A stretch of 54,746 nt of DNA from Acidobacteriaceae bacterium (GCA_903642225.1 CAHJWI010000031.1:1-54746), one strand, 5' to 3'. Shown: positions 19,501-28,358, counted from the first letter of the stretch. Notes: a model not told the origin generated them from the letters alone. A program made the numbers and translations.

Positions 19501-20939
19501 GGCTTGACTTCTCAAGCGCTGCTCCCATCCGTGCCACGCTTGCGGCAGGCCTGGTTACGTTGCAGCAATTGCACGTCACCGGTCCTGAGACAGACCTTTC
19601 CGCCAGCGGCACCATCCAGGTCTTTAACCCGGACGGCTCACCCATGCCTGCTTCCGGTGATCGCATCAGCGCCAAGGCCGATGGCAGAATCAACGTCGCA
19701 CTTGCGCATCGTATCAACCCGGAGATTATCTCTTCTGGCATGGTCACGCTGGACGTCACCGCCGCTGGTACCACAGCGAAGCCCAGTCTCGGCGGCAAGG
19801 TCGTTTTCAGCAACACCAACCTCGCCTACGCTGAAGTCCCGAACGGACTTTCCAACCTGAATGGAACCGCTACTTTCACCGAAAACCGTCTTGTGGTGGA
19901 CAATCTGACTGGCTACTCCGGCGGCGGTCTTGTGAAGGTGAATGGCTTTGTGCAGTTCCGCGATGGGCTGTTCGCCGACCTCACCGTCTCTGCACAGGCT
20001 GTTCGCGTTCGCTACTATGGCGTGTCCGCAACGGCCAACGCGACGGTGCATCTGCAGGGCACGGGGGACGGTGCAACCCTGGGCGGGAACGTGCTCATCA
20101 CCCGATTCGGCCTCGCCCAGACATTTGACTTTGGTTCCATCGCCGGCGGTGCCAGCGACGTGTCCGCGCCACCGGATCCAGATTCGCTGCTGAACAAGAT
20201 CGGTCTGGACATCCACGTTCAGTCCTCGCCGGCGCTCGATTTCCAAAACAGCTACGCTCGCCTCGCGGGCACCGTCGATCTCAGCATTCGCGGCACCGCC
20301 GCTGTTCCGTCCATTCTTGGTAAGGTCACCCTCAACGACGGATCTGCCACCTTTAACGACACGAAATACCAGCTCGAACGCGGTACCATCTATTTCAACA
20401 ACCCGATCCGCATCGATCCGATCGTGGATATCGATGCGACCGCGCGTGTTGAGAATTACGATGTTACTATCGGTGTTCACGGCACGGCGAAAAATCCCAA
20501 ACTCACCTACCGATCAGAGCCGCCACTGAGCCAGGCCGACGTCTTTAACCTGCTGGCGCTTGGCCGCACCCAGGAAGAGGCTGCCATCAACACCCAGCAG
20601 CTACAGCAGCAGGGTCAGGATCCCACCACCAATGCGCTGCTCGGTGGTGCACTGAACGCAACGGTGTCGAACCGGGTCAACAAGCTCTTCGGCGGCTCCG
20701 GCAAGGTCAAGATCGATCCGGCATACGTCGGTTCTCTCGGCACATCCTCGGCACGCATCACGGTAGAACAGCAACTTACGCCGAAGATCACCGTCACCTT
20801 TGCCACATCGGTGAATTCCAGCACACAGCAACTCATCTCCGCCCAGTACCAGCTCTCTGACAACGTCTCCATTGTTGCAACCCGAGACGAAAACGGCGTC
20901 TTCTCCGTGGTCTACAGAATCCGCCAACGGTACCGTTAA
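16566..20939 (+). CDS. tamB: Translocation and assembly module protein TamB
   Basis: 1457 aa AsmA/TamB-family protein. One N-terminal membrane anchor (about residues 24-46) precedes a long periplasmic stretch of repeated beta segments. The DUF490 C-terminal domain ends with LSQADVFNLLALGRTQEEA and LTPKITVTFATSVNS, the most conserved part of TamB. In the family it bridges inner and outer membranes, working with an Omp85 protein in outer-membrane protein assembly or lipid transport. Its ATG overlaps the chaperone stop by 1 nt (TGATG), making a three-gene operon. Confidence 0.92.
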   Translation: MSLLEPEKPNSSEPAASTRKHRVWKFIGWTLGSLALLFILILGGLAIYTGTADFQNRVRKTLVSTLEESTGGKVDLAAVHFSLWHLAVEADGLVIHGLEGPGQAPYVSADRILVRITLKNFFAHATGSTGAMKYITLALLHVDKPEVHLIINKDGTTNQPVPKTKSTSTEPVLDTLLDLQASKVELADGTVLLNDRAIPFDLAANDLGVNVHYITKTDHYGVTLGISDLRTRMQTAPIAQSRLNLKAELGRKLIAVEQISFDTGTSSHLDANGRVENFDNPVWNVQVKGNLEVLQISVLSGFPGLVAGVLDVDIAGHSCTVSPAQAQKQPRFWERRHPNQNRASTKALPPSPDCPKGYLVAGSAQLHNVGYSDQYVNVSGVNGKADVKVTPTELLFNAIALNLPAGGASAGDMRINNWLGEIPATAPAQSATIAGAQKTVNATAKIANAAPPATGSPALDPTQRAHAYLDVRVSNISLRTVNEITEPKQYTDLGLDTAVNGPVHVEWGGNFNDIPSSVVVQADLKLAPQGIRRSGALRNVPLTGTLRANYRGNNETVTIQQLEAHTPATSLSATGTLGVANGDPLTKLNVSLDARDLSEFDPILNAVGYKSNGKTGSAALPVALHGDAHFQGIVSGPVANLDIKGHLQANQLTAHLGTSGDIAIDSVVADAEYTAARITVGSSTIRRGTAVLNVSGSVKPHRVVRRRAVTYEFDNDAAVSAKIQLGDAQLHDVLDIAGQGSIPATGILNIDAQVNGTLGNLAGGGHVTLRDGAAYNQPFDSIIAVVNVQGQQISATQLAIRAQGVQVDGNGGYNLASKHLQAHLQGNQIRLANLKSVQDSKTPLDGVLAFSADANGTAEEPGLVAHLALTNATYQGSAVGQLQADVHSTGDIVYLTANSKLLDTVIQATGQVQLKGDYPLQAHATFSDLNVAPVLKLTGSTLEAASNASGELNISGPAKKPQALTGALTVNALAFKVQGLDFSSAAPIRATLAAGLVTLQQLHVTGPETDLSASGTIQVFNPDGSPMPASGDRISAKADGRINVALAHRINPEIISSGMVTLDVTAAGTTAKPSLGGKVVFSNTNLAYAEVPNGLSNLNGTATFTENRLVVDNLTGYSGGGLVKVNGFVQFRDGLFADLTVSAQAVRVRYYGVSATANATVHLQGTGDGATLGGNVLITRFGLAQTFDFGSIAGGASDVSAPPDPDSLLNKIGLDIHVQSSPALDFQNSYARLAGTVDLSIRGTAAVPSILGKVTLNDGSATFNDTKYQLERGTIYFNNPIRIDPIVDIDATARVENYDVTIGVHGTAKNPKLTYRSEPPLSQADVFNLLALGRTQEEAAINTQQLQQQGQDPTTNALLGGALNATVSNRVNKLFGGSGKVKIDPAYVGSLGTSSARITVEQQLTPKITVTFATSVNSSTQQLISAQYQLSDNVSIVATRDENGVFSVVYRIRQRYR

Positions 20940-21051
20940 ATGCGCGCGTGTGCACCTGCCAGCCTGGAGTCATCTGGGCTGGCACGCACGTCGGCAAGAC
21001 AACCGCAATTTTCTTTTGTCTGCAGTAGCATCTAGTTTCAGAGAACCCACT

Positions 21052-21804
21052 ATGCCTAAAAGTTTCCAGCTTCTCCTTCTACTATCACTCCTCGCCGCTC
21101 CTCTGCACGCTCAAGGAACCGATAGCTCGATTGAAACGGAAGTTCAGAAATCACTGAGCAGCAAGCGCTTCTCTGGTATCCAGTCCACCGTCGCGGGCGG
21201 CAACGTCGTTCTCAGCGGGAAGGTGGACCTGTGTGCCACCAAGGAGGAGGCGGAACGCAGAGTTCACAACAAAAAAGGCGTCATCTCCGTGAGCAACCGC
21301 ATAACGGTAGCTGATGCGGGGGATCCCGTCTCCGACATCGACCTCCGGAACAAACTTGCTGAAAAGCTGGCCTACGACCGCGTCGGGTACGGCACCACGA
21401 CCTTTAACAGCTTTGCCATCGGCGTCCAGAACGGTGTGGTCAACTTGGGTGGTACCGCCTACAGCCCACAGGATAAGGCTTCCGCGATCTCCCTGGTCGA
21501 AAACTATCCCGGCGTCAAGGACGTCATCGACGATATTGAGGTAGCTCCGGTCTCCATGAATGATGATCGGATCCGAGTGGCAGCCGCGCGCGCCATCTAT
21601 GGCTTTCCCTCACTCAGTAGATATGCGATTGATCCTGCAAAGCCGATCCGCATCACCGTCGTCAATGGCAGTCTCACCCTGACCGGCGTTGTTGACAGTC
21701 AGGCCGACAAGGATGCCGCAGGGATCCGTGCAAATGGGGTCTCTGGGCCGTTCAAGGTGAACAACAATCTCCAGGTCGCCAGCCACAGCACCGACGCTCG
21801 ATAG
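21052..21804 (+). CDS. Periplasmic BON-domain protein
   Basis: 250 aa with a signal peptide (MPKSFQLLLLLSLLAAPLHA). Three BON-like repeats are visible: EVQKSLSSKRFSGIQSTVAG, LRNKLAEKLAYDRVGYG with NGVVNLGGTAYSPQDKASA, and a third ending VNGSLTLTGVVDSQADKDAA. BON domains bind phospholipid or envelope surfaces (OsmY, DolP). The tamB operon lies 110 bp upstream on the same strand, fitting an envelope role. ATG 21052 was chosen because it opens the signal peptide. Confidence 0.82.
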   Translation: MPKSFQLLLLLSLLAAPLHAQGTDSSIETEVQKSLSSKRFSGIQSTVAGGNVVLSGKVDLCATKEEAERRVHNKKGVISVSNRITVADAGDPVSDIDLRNKLAEKLAYDRVGYGTTTFNSFAIGVQNGVVNLGGTAYSPQDKASAISLVENYPGVKDVIDDIEVAPVSMNDDRIRVAAARAIYGFPSLSRYAIDPAKPIRITVVNGSLTLTGVVDSQADKDAAGIRANGVSGPFKVNNNLQVASHSTDAR

Positions 21805-21816
21805 GTGGGTTTAAAA

Positions 21817-22281
21817 CTATGAAGATCCCGCTGCCGAGCGCCTCGCGGCAGGCGCTTTCTTAGAAGGTGCCGTCTTCGTTGCTGTACCAGCCTTTTCCTT
21901 CTCCGCATGGTACTTCGCAAGCAGCGTGTGCCCCTTAGCGGCAAGCGTGTGGGCGGCACTCACCGACGATGGTACCTTTTCTCCCCAGGCATGCGCGCTT
22001 AGTGCGAGCCGGGTAGGTTCGCCATTCTTGTCGAGCATCGGGCCGCGCGGATGTGTAAACGTCCGGACAAGAAATGAGCCCTTGCGCAGCATCTTTTCCG
22101 GTGTGTCTGCCGGCCCGGTTACGCCCGCTTTCAAGTGCAATCCGTCGCGCTCGGCGAAGAACGCGCGCCCTTTCGCCGTCAGCCCGCCTTTGGGGTTTCT
22201 TCCATCCGGGGGCATGCTCTTCGGCGCGCCGGCCCTTTTCAGTGCGGTTGGTTTCTTGGTTGCTGCTTTCTCTACTGCCAT
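21817..22281 (-). CDS. Basic DUF6321-like protein
   Basis: 154 aa, rich in Lys/Ala, with histone-like ends (KKPTALKRAGAPK and TKTAPSKKAPAARRSAA). The central core GGLTAKGRAFFAERDGLHLK and FLVRTFTHPRGPM resembles DUF6321 proteins, often found in bacteria near stress and DNA-repair genes. DNA binding is possible from composition alone. It converges on the BON gene with a 12-nt gap. Confidence 0.7.
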   Translation of the reverse strand: MAVEKAATKKPTALKRAGAPKSMPPDGRNPKGGLTAKGRAFFAERDGLHLKAGVTGPADTPEKMLRKGSFLVRTFTHPRGPMLDKNGEPTRLALSAHAWGEKVPSSVSAAHTLAAKGHTLLAKYHAEKEKAGTATKTAPSKKAPAARRSAAGSS

Positions 22282-22385
22282 AATGAACTCCTTCGCAACG
22301 CGGTAAGCATGTACAGGGAGAGACTACGTTTGTAGAAGCTGTGTTGCTCGGAACTGCTATGTTTTACCTGAGTTACGAGCAGCAG

Positions 22386-22420
22386 AAAAGCCTGCGAGAG
22401 TAGTTTCCCTCGCAGGCCTT
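22386..22420 (-). terminator. Intrinsic terminator of lon
   Basis: A 9-bp GC-rich stem (22390-22398 with 22409-22417) with a T-rich 3' flank on the minus strand (TTTTCTGCT) lies 15-45 nt past the lon stop codon. Confidence 0.8.
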
Positions 22421-22435
22421 TCGCAACAAACACGG

Positions 22436-24976
22436 TTACGCGGCAGCCATGATCTCGTCCCGGATGTGCTCCGCTTCCACTGCGTCGCGCATGCTGTGCG
22501 GCAGGGCGACGGCAAGGACGTCTTCGATGCGGGAGGCATAATGGATGGTGACGCCCTCCGTCTGGTCGGGTGTGAGGTCTTCCTCGACGTTTGGCTTGAC
22601 GTCGGCGGGGAGGATGACGTCTCGGACGCCGGCCCGCTTGGCTGCGAGGAATTTCTCCTTTATTCCACCGACGGGTAAGACGTTTCCGCTCAGTGTGATC
22701 TCGCCTGTCATTGCAAGCAGCGGTTTAATGGGCATGTCGGTAAGCAGTGAAACCAAAGCAGTTGCCATGGTTACGCCTGCACTTGGACCGTCTTTCGGGA
22801 TGGCACCGGCGGGGACGTGCAGGTGCAGGTCGATATCCTTGAGAACGTCCTGGTCGAGACCGAGAGATACGGCGTTGGAGCGGACCCAGGTGAGGGCGGC
22901 CTGCATGCTCTCCTTCATGACGTCGCCGATCTGGCCGGTGATCTGGAAATTTCCTTTGCCCTTCATCCGGTTGGCCTCGATGAAGAGGATGTCGCCGCCA
23001 ACCGGCGTCCAGGCGAGGCCGACCGCGACGCCGCTGCGCTTGGTGCGCTCCGCGATTTCGGTGTCGACACGGACCTTGTAGCCGCCGAGGAACTCGTGAA
23101 TGACGGCGTCGGTGACGGCTAGGGCTTCGGGCTTGCCCTCGGCGATGCGGCGGGCCTGTTTGCGGCAGACAGTGCCGACGAGTTGCTCGAGTTTGCGGAC
23201 GCCTGCTTCGCGGGTGTAGTGGCGGGCGATGATGCCTAGTGACTCGCGCGGGAAGACGATGCGTGGCTCACCCGCGACGGTCTCGGGCAGGTTCGCCTCA
23301 GGCACCTTGCCTTCGGCATCAGCAGGAGTTTCCGCAGCGGCCTCGATGTTTTCCTTTCGCTGCTCGGCTTCCGGTTCCAGGCCGTTCTCCTTGATCTGGC
23401 GAGGGACGAGATACCTGGCCGCGATATTTACCTTTTCTTCTTCTGTGTAGCCGGTCAGCTCGATGATTTCCATACGGTCGAGCAAAGGTGCCGGGATGGG
23501 GTCGAGCTGGTTTGCAGTGCAGATAAACAGAACCTTGGACAGGTCGAACGGCTGGTCGAGGTAGTTATCGCGGAAGGTCGAGTTCTGCGCCGGGTCGAGT
23601 GTTTCGAGCAGGGCGGAGGCCGGGTCGCCGCGAAAGTCACGGCCGAGCTTGTCGATTTCGTCGAGCATGAAGACGGGGTCGTTGGTCTCGACGCGCTTGA
23701 GGCTCTGGACGATCTGGCCGGGCATGGCACCGATGTAGGTGCGGCGGTGACCGCGAATTTCAGCTTCGTCGTGCATGCCGCCGAGCGAGATGCGGGCGAA
23801 CTTGCGGCCGAGGGCACGGGCAATGGATTTGCCGAGCGAGGTTTTGCCAACGCCAGGAGGTCCGACGAAGCAGAGGATCGGTCCCTTCATGTCGGGCTTG
23901 AGGCGGCGGACGGAAAGGTAGTCGAGGATACGGTCCTTGACCTTCTGGAGGCCGTAGTGGTCTTCGTCGAGGCACTCTGCAGCTTTCTTGATATCGACTG
24001 CTTCGCCGGAGGACTTGGCCCAGGGGAGGACCGCAAGCCACTCCACGTAGCTGCGAGTCATGCCATAGTCGGCCTGAGCGGGGTTCATGCGCTGCAGGCG
24101 GTTGAGCTCCTTGAGGGCTTCTTTTTTGGTCTCCTCGGGCATGCCTGCGGCTTCGATTTTGTCGCGCAGATCCTGGATGTCTTTGCCGGTTTCGTCCTGC
24201 TCACCCAGTTCCTTGGAGATGGCCTTCATCTGCTCGCGTAGATAGTACTCGCGCTGGGACTGCTGGACGGCGTCCTGGACCTCATTCTGGATCTTGGAGC
24301 GGAGCTGCTGGACTTCGATCTCCTTGACGAGGTGCTGATTGAGGCGCTCCAGACGTGCGGTGACGTCGGTGGTCTCAAGCAGCTCCTGCTTGTTGTTGGT
24401 GGTGAGGAAGGGGAGTGAGGACCCGATGAAGTCTGCGAGGCGGCCGGGCTCTTCGATGTTGAGCGCGATCGTCTGCAGGTCATCCGAGAGGGTCGGCGAG
24501 GCGGTGACGATCTGCTGGAACTGGCTGACGACGTTGCGCTGCAGCGCCTCGAGTTCCGGTGTTTTCTCAGCGTCGACATCTGGGAGGCGCTCGAAATCTG
24601 CGGTAAGGAAGGGGGTGGTCTGGCCGAAGGCGCCTACCTTGACGCGCTCTGTGCCCTCAGTGAAGACGAAGAGGGACTGGTTGGGCATTTTCACGACTTT
24701 GTGGATGGTGGCGAGCGTTCCCACCTCGTGGAGGTCGGCGGATTCCGGTGTGTCCTGGCGGGCGTCGCGCTGGGCGACGACGAGGATGGTGCGTTCGTCG
24801 CCGAGGGACTGGATGAGCTGGATAGAGCTTTCGCGGCCCACGGTGAGGGGCAGGACGGCGTGGGGAAAAAGCACCGTTTCGCGAACGGGAAGAACCGGGA
24901 GCGCGCGTCTTGAGGCACCGGAGTTGATGTCGCCGGCGGCGGTAGGCTGGATGACGCTCAGGAAATCGTTTGGCAT
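22436..24976 (-). CDS. lon: ATP-dependent protease Lon
   Basis: 846 aa cytosolic AAA+ serine protease. ATG 24976 has GAGG 9 nt upstream; the TTG at 24985 is too close to it. The N-terminal LON substrate domain (LPVLPVRETVLFPHAVLPL) covers about residues 1-210. Walker A GPPGVGKTS is near residue 372 and Walker B FMLDEIDK follows. The protease domain has the catalytic serine in PKDGPSAGV (about 730) and lysine in GGIKEK (about 772). A Glu/Ala/Pro-rich insertion (ENIEAAAETPADAEGKVPEA) extends the AAA lid before EPRIVFP; it is not part of the common Lon core. Monocistronic with its own terminator. Confidence 0.95.
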   Translation of the reverse strand: MPNDFLSVIQPTAAGDINSGASRRALPVLPVRETVLFPHAVLPLTVGRESSIQLIQSLGDERTILVVAQRDARQDTPESADLHEVGTLATIHKVVKMPNQSLFVFTEGTERVKVGAFGQTTPFLTADFERLPDVDAEKTPELEALQRNVVSQFQQIVTASPTLSDDLQTIALNIEEPGRLADFIGSSLPFLTTNNKQELLETTDVTARLERLNQHLVKEIEVQQLRSKIQNEVQDAVQQSQREYYLREQMKAISKELGEQDETGKDIQDLRDKIEAAGMPEETKKEALKELNRLQRMNPAQADYGMTRSYVEWLAVLPWAKSSGEAVDIKKAAECLDEDHYGLQKVKDRILDYLSVRRLKPDMKGPILCFVGPPGVGKTSLGKSIARALGRKFARISLGGMHDEAEIRGHRRTYIGAMPGQIVQSLKRVETNDPVFMLDEIDKLGRDFRGDPASALLETLDPAQNSTFRDNYLDQPFDLSKVLFICTANQLDPIPAPLLDRMEIIELTGYTEEEKVNIAARYLVPRQIKENGLEPEAEQRKENIEAAAETPADAEGKVPEANLPETVAGEPRIVFPRESLGIIARHYTREAGVRKLEQLVGTVCRKQARRIAEGKPEALAVTDAVIHEFLGGYKVRVDTEIAERTKRSGVAVGLAWTPVGGDILFIEANRMKGKGNFQITGQIGDVMKESMQAALTWVRSNAVSLGLDQDVLKDIDLHLHVPAGAIPKDGPSAGVTMATALVSLLTDMPIKPLLAMTGEITLSGNVLPVGGIKEKFLAAKRAGVRDVILPADVKPNVEEDLTPDQTEGVTIHYASRIEDVLAVALPHSMRDAVEAEHIRDEIMAAA

Positions 24977-25044
24977 GTGAGTCAACCTCTATCAAGCTTT
25001 CACACATAGGATGCAGCAGGTAACGCCGCGATGCAACACTACAA

Positions 25045-25950
25045 CTATGGGCCATGGAGAGCGGGGCCGTGAACATCGATCCCATGGAGGTGCGCGGCAG
25101 ATGTCCCATATTGGCCCAGTGATCGAACCCAAGTGCAGCGGGACTGGAGGGCTTGCAGCGTGGCTGGGGCAAGGTCAGGGCTCGGAAGGCGCAGATCGAT
25201 AAAGAAGACGTATTCCCAGGGGGCTCCGGGTACTGGTCTGGATTCGATGCGGGTGAGATTTGCGCCGACGAGTGCGAGGGCCTGCAGCGCTGCGACGAGA
25301 GAGCCAGGCTGGTGCGGGATGGCAAAGGCGGCGCTGAGGCGGTCGGACGGCGACAGGTGTAGGGCGGCTGCGCGGACTGCGGATGCGTGGGCGGGGCGTG
25401 CGAGAAGGAAGAAGCGGGTGAAGTTTTGCGGGTCGTCTTCCAGACTATGCTGCAGGATTTCGCCTGCGTAGACCTCGGCGGCCACTGGTGCGGCGATGGC
25501 GGCTAGGGCGGGGTTGCCGCTTTGGATGGCGTGCCTGGCCGCGCCCGCGGTGTCGTAGAAGGGCACCGCTTGGAGTTGGGGGTTATCGGAGAAGAAGCGA
25601 CGGCACTGCGACAGGGCGACGGGGTGGGAGAAGACCTGGCGGATGGTTTGGAAGGGAACGCCTGGTGCGGCGATGAGCGCGTGGCGGATGCGGAGTGCGA
25701 CTTCGCCGGCGATGGTGACATCGTTTTGCAGGAGGAGGTCGTAATGGTCGGCGACGGCACCGTGCAGGCTGTTTTCGATGGGCAGTACCGCAGCTTCTGC
25801 CCGATCAGGCTCTGCAAGTGCCTGAAAGGCCTGGGCGGAGAGGTTGCAGGGGATGATAAGTGTCTGCGTTGCAGGGAGTTGCAGGCCGAAGAAGGCTTCC
25901 ACGGCGAGATGGCTGTTGGAGCCGAGTTCACCCTGGATTGCTACACGCAT
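25045..25950 (-). CDS. pheA: Prephenate dehydratase
   Basis: 301 aa, monofunctional type. It converts prephenate to phenylpyruvate in phenylalanine synthesis. ATG 25950 is preceded by AGGAGG. The catalytic part has LPIENSLHGAVADHYDLL and the conserved NFTRFF threonine/arginine site. A C-terminal ACT domain (PHQPGSLVAALQALALVGAN then LTRIESRP) binds phenylalanine for feedback inhibition. No chorismate mutase domain is present. The upstream frame to 26019 is not family-like. Confidence 0.93.
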   Translation of the reverse strand: MRVAIQGELGSNSHLAVEAFFGLQLPATQTLIIPCNLSAQAFQALAEPDRAEAAVLPIENSLHGAVADHYDLLLQNDVTIAGEVALRIRHALIAAPGVPFQTIRQVFSHPVALSQCRRFFSDNPQLQAVPFYDTAGAARHAIQSGNPALAAIAAPVAAEVYAGEILQHSLEDDPQNFTRFFLLARPAHASAVRAAALHLSPSDRLSAAFAIPHQPGSLVAALQALALVGANLTRIESRPVPGAPWEYVFFIDLRLPSPDLAPATLQALQSRCTWVRSLGQYGTSAAHLHGIDVHGPALHGP

Positions 25951-26091
25951 GAGACCTCCTCTGCCGATGTGCGCAGAACTTTCTTCCACGGGTGGCAACC
26001 AGAGAAGTTTAACCGGCAACTATGTTGATGAGGCTGCAAGGCCCGACAAAAACCGCCCTTGGCCGCGGGCCTGGGCATCAGGAGGACGACG

Positions 26092-26241
26092 ATGCTTTGG
26101 ACGATCACGATCATTTTGGTAGTGCTATGGGCTGTAGGCCTTGTTGGTGGGTACACGCTGGGTGGATGGATTCACATTCTTATCGCGCTGGCGGTTATTT
26201 CGTTAATCTTTAACCTTCTGTCAGGCCGCAGAGCCCTCTAA
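26092..26241 (+). CDS. Lmo0937-family small membrane protein
   Basis: 49 aa with two hydrophobic helices, MLWTITIILVVLWAVGLVGG and HILIALAVISLIFNLL, ending SGRRAL. Its size and sequence fit the lmo0937 family, which is widespread, often stress-induced and of unknown function. AGGAGG lies 7 nt before the ATG. It stands about 95 bp upstream of the CsbD-like gene, another general-stress type product. Confidence 0.75.
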   Translation: MLWTITIILVVLWAVGLVGGYTLGGWIHILIALAVISLIFNLLSGRRAL

Positions 26242-26336
26242 GCCCAAGCCGACTTTTAGGGGCCGCTTCATTGAGCGGTCTTCTTCTTGCTTCAAAGAAG
26301 TGCAAACCGCGGCTGTGCCGCATATGGAGAATGGTC

Positions 26337-26702
26337 ATGAATTTTGACGAGATCAAAGGAAAAGTAGAGAGCGGTTTCGGCAAGGTGGAGTCAGCCGTGG
26401 GTGGAGCGATCGGCAGCGAGAACCTGAAGAATGCTGGTGCCGAGGATCAGTTGAAGGGTGCGGCAAAGGAGACGTGGGGTGGCGCGAAGGATGCCGTCCA
26501 CAGCACGGCAGAGACGGTGCATGACAAGGCTGTGGACACGCTGGACAGCGCCAATTACGAGGCTGGTAAGGCACAGGGCCATGTGGAGTCGGGTACAGGG
26601 ACGTTCCGTGACAAGGTAGTGGCCAGCGTCGACCACGCGAAAAATTCGTTCAACGAGAAGGTGGACGATTACAAGGCCGAGCAAGCCGTAAAGCGCGACT
26701 GA
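26337..26702 (+). CDS. CsbD-family stress protein, extended
   Basis: 121 aa, hydrophilic and helical. The N-terminal part is CsbD-like: MNFDEIKGKVESGFGKVESA, then DQLKGAAKETWGGAKDAV. It continues with repeated amphipathic segments (VHDKAVDTLDSANYEAGKAQ) resembling LEA/apolipophorin-like helices, making it longer than the usual 60-70 aa. CsbD is sigma-B controlled in Bacillus; no such promoter is recognised here. ATG 26331 is an alternative start. Confidence 0.75.
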   Translation: MNFDEIKGKVESGFGKVESAVGGAIGSENLKNAGAEDQLKGAAKETWGGAKDAVHSTAETVHDKAVDTLDSANYEAGKAQGHVESGTGTFRDKVVASVDHAKNSFNEKVDDYKAEQAVKRD

Positions 26703-26720
26703 GCCTGGTGCGGCCTAAAG

Positions 26721-26744
26721 ACGGTTCGCTTGCGGGCGGACCGT
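26721..26744 (+). terminator. Terminator of the CsbD-like gene
   Basis: Nine-base arms at 26721-26729 and 26736-26744 pair with one G-T wobble, followed by TTGCTTT. It is 19 nt past the stop codon. Confidence 0.6.
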
Positions 26745-26899
26745 TTGCTTTAGCGGAAAAGGTTTGGCGTAGTTCGGTGTCATTTACACCAGCGCTGTCA
26801 CGGAGCAGACCTGACGACGTAATGAGGCGCGTTTGCGCCGATGCCTCAGAGTAAAGCTGTCGCTGGCAAACGTGCATCCTATCTGTTCAGAGGGTCTAA

Positions 26900-27361
26900 A
26901 TGAGCAAAGAAGCAAACGTTGCTGCGCAGAAGAAGATGGGCGAAATCGTAAACAGCCATGATTTTGAGAAGCTGCACGAAGTCTTTGCACCTGGCGTGAA
27001 GGATCACGATCCGGCGGACGATCAGGGTCCCGGCCCAGAAGGCTTTGTTCAGTGGTTTACACAGTTCCATTCTGCGTTTCCCGACTTCAAGATCGCCGTT
27101 GAGCACCTGGTCGCGGACGACGACAATGTTGCCTTCGCCTATACCATTACAGGCACGCAGGGCGGCCCGTTCAACGGGATTCCAGCGAGTGGTAAGAAGA
27201 TCAAGGTGCGCGGTATGCAGATTTCGAAGTTCAACTCAGACGCAAAGATTGTCGAGCGCTGGGGAGCTTCGCATGAGATTGGAATTCTGCAGCAGATTGG
27301 CGGCACGAAGCCGGTATCTCATCTGGATGAGCCGCCTGTAATTTCTGCACCGAATCTCTAA
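26900..27361 (+). CDS. SnoaL-like ester cyclase-family protein
   Basis: 153 aa NTF2-fold protein. Typical elements are MGEIVNSHDFEKLHEVFAPG, FVQWFTQFHSAFPDFKIAVE, and VAFAYTITGTQGGPFNGIPA followed by GMQISKFNSDAKIVERWG. SnoaL-like proteins include polyketide cyclases and many small hydrolases or isomerases; the substrate is not evident. No partner gene suggests a pathway. Confidence 0.78.
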   Translation: MSKEANVAAQKKMGEIVNSHDFEKLHEVFAPGVKDHDPADDQGPGPEGFVQWFTQFHSAFPDFKIAVEHLVADDDNVAFAYTITGTQGGPFNGIPASGKKIKVRGMQISKFNSDAKIVERWGASHEIGILQQIGGTKPVSHLDEPPVISAPNL

Positions 27362-27443
27362 GATCTGGTGCGTTCGATTGTAGAAACGAGGTCTCCGCGC
27401 CGTTCTGGTGTGGGGGCTTTTGTTTTTGCCGGCAGATCGCCGT

Positions 27444-28322
27444 CTATGCACGGTGGAGCAGGACGTCTGTGGCGATGCCAAGGAAGTAGACGACGGAGAT
27501 GATGCCGTTGAGGGTAAAAAAGGCGGCGTTCATGCGGCGGAGGTCGGTGGGTGAGATGAGGGTGTGCTCATAGGCGAGGAGTACGCCGACGAGGGCGACG
27601 CCGACGGCTGCGACCCAGTGCAGGTGGAAGAGGATAACGAGCCAGACGAGCAGGGCCATGAGGGCGAGGTGCATGGCGCGGGCGATGGTGAAGGCACCGC
27701 CAAGGCCGAAGGCCTGGGGGATGCTGTTGAGTTTGTGGGCTCGGTCGTGGTCGAAGTCCTGGCAGGCGTAGAGGACGTCGAAGCCGCCGACCCAGAGGAG
27801 GACCGCTGTGGTGAGGACGACGATGCGTGGGTCGAGGGTGCCGCGAACGGCGATCCACGCGGCGGATGGAGCGATGCCAAGGGCCAGGCCGAGAACGAGG
27901 TGGGACCAGCGGGTGATTCGCTTCATGTAGCTGTAGGCAAGGACGATGACGAGGGCGACGGGGGCGAGGATGAGGGTGAGGTGGTTGAGCATGGCTGCGC
28001 CTGCTACGAAGATGGCGCAGCTGATCGCGGTGAAGATGGCGACGAAGCCGCGGGAGAGGGTTCCGGCGGGGATGGCGCGCATGCTGGTGCGGGGGTTTTT
28101 GCTATCGATGTCTGCGTCGACCAGGCGATTGAAGGCCATGGCTGCGGTGCGGGCGCTGACCATGCAGACGATGATCCAGAAGAGCACGGGGAGCTGCGGG
28201 ATGCCGTGGGCGGCGAGGACTGCGCCGGTGAGGGCGAAGGGGAGCGCGAAGATACTGTGCTCCCACTTGATCATTTCAAGCGTGGTGCGGGTGCTGTGCC
28301 AGGCGCCGGCTGCTGTGGCCAT
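27444..28322 (-). CDS. UbiA-family prenyltransferase, quinone biosynthesis
   Basis: 292 aa with eight to nine membrane helices. The first aspartate-rich site is NRLVDADIDSKNPRT and the second is LYACQDFDHDRAHKLNSIPQ, as in 4-hydroxybenzoate polyprenyltransferase and its MqnP relative of the futalosine route. Start WEHSIFALPFALTGAVLAA is characteristic. It attaches the isoprenoid tail of menaquinone or ubiquinone; menaquinone is more likely in this phylum. It is divergent from moaD. Confidence 0.85.
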   Translation of the reverse strand: MATAAGAWHSTRTTLEMIKWEHSIFALPFALTGAVLAAHGIPQLPVLFWIIVCMVSARTAAMAFNRLVDADIDSKNPRTSMRAIPAGTLSRGFVAIFTAISCAIFVAGAAMLNHLTLILAPVALVIVLAYSYMKRITRWSHLVLGLALGIAPSAAWIAVRGTLDPRIVVLTTAVLLWVGGFDVLYACQDFDHDRAHKLNSIPQAFGLGGAFTIARAMHLALMALLVWLVILFHLHWVAAVGVALVGVLLAYEHTLISPTDLRRMNAAFFTLNGIISVVYFLGIATDVLLHRA

Positions 28323-28358
28323 GGATCAAGTGTAGTGGAGCCGGTATCCTGACTGGGT

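Noticed and set aside
27564..28352. 262-codon plus-strand ORF opposite the UbiA gene
   Set aside because: Glu/Gly/Asp-rich shadow of a membrane protein gene.
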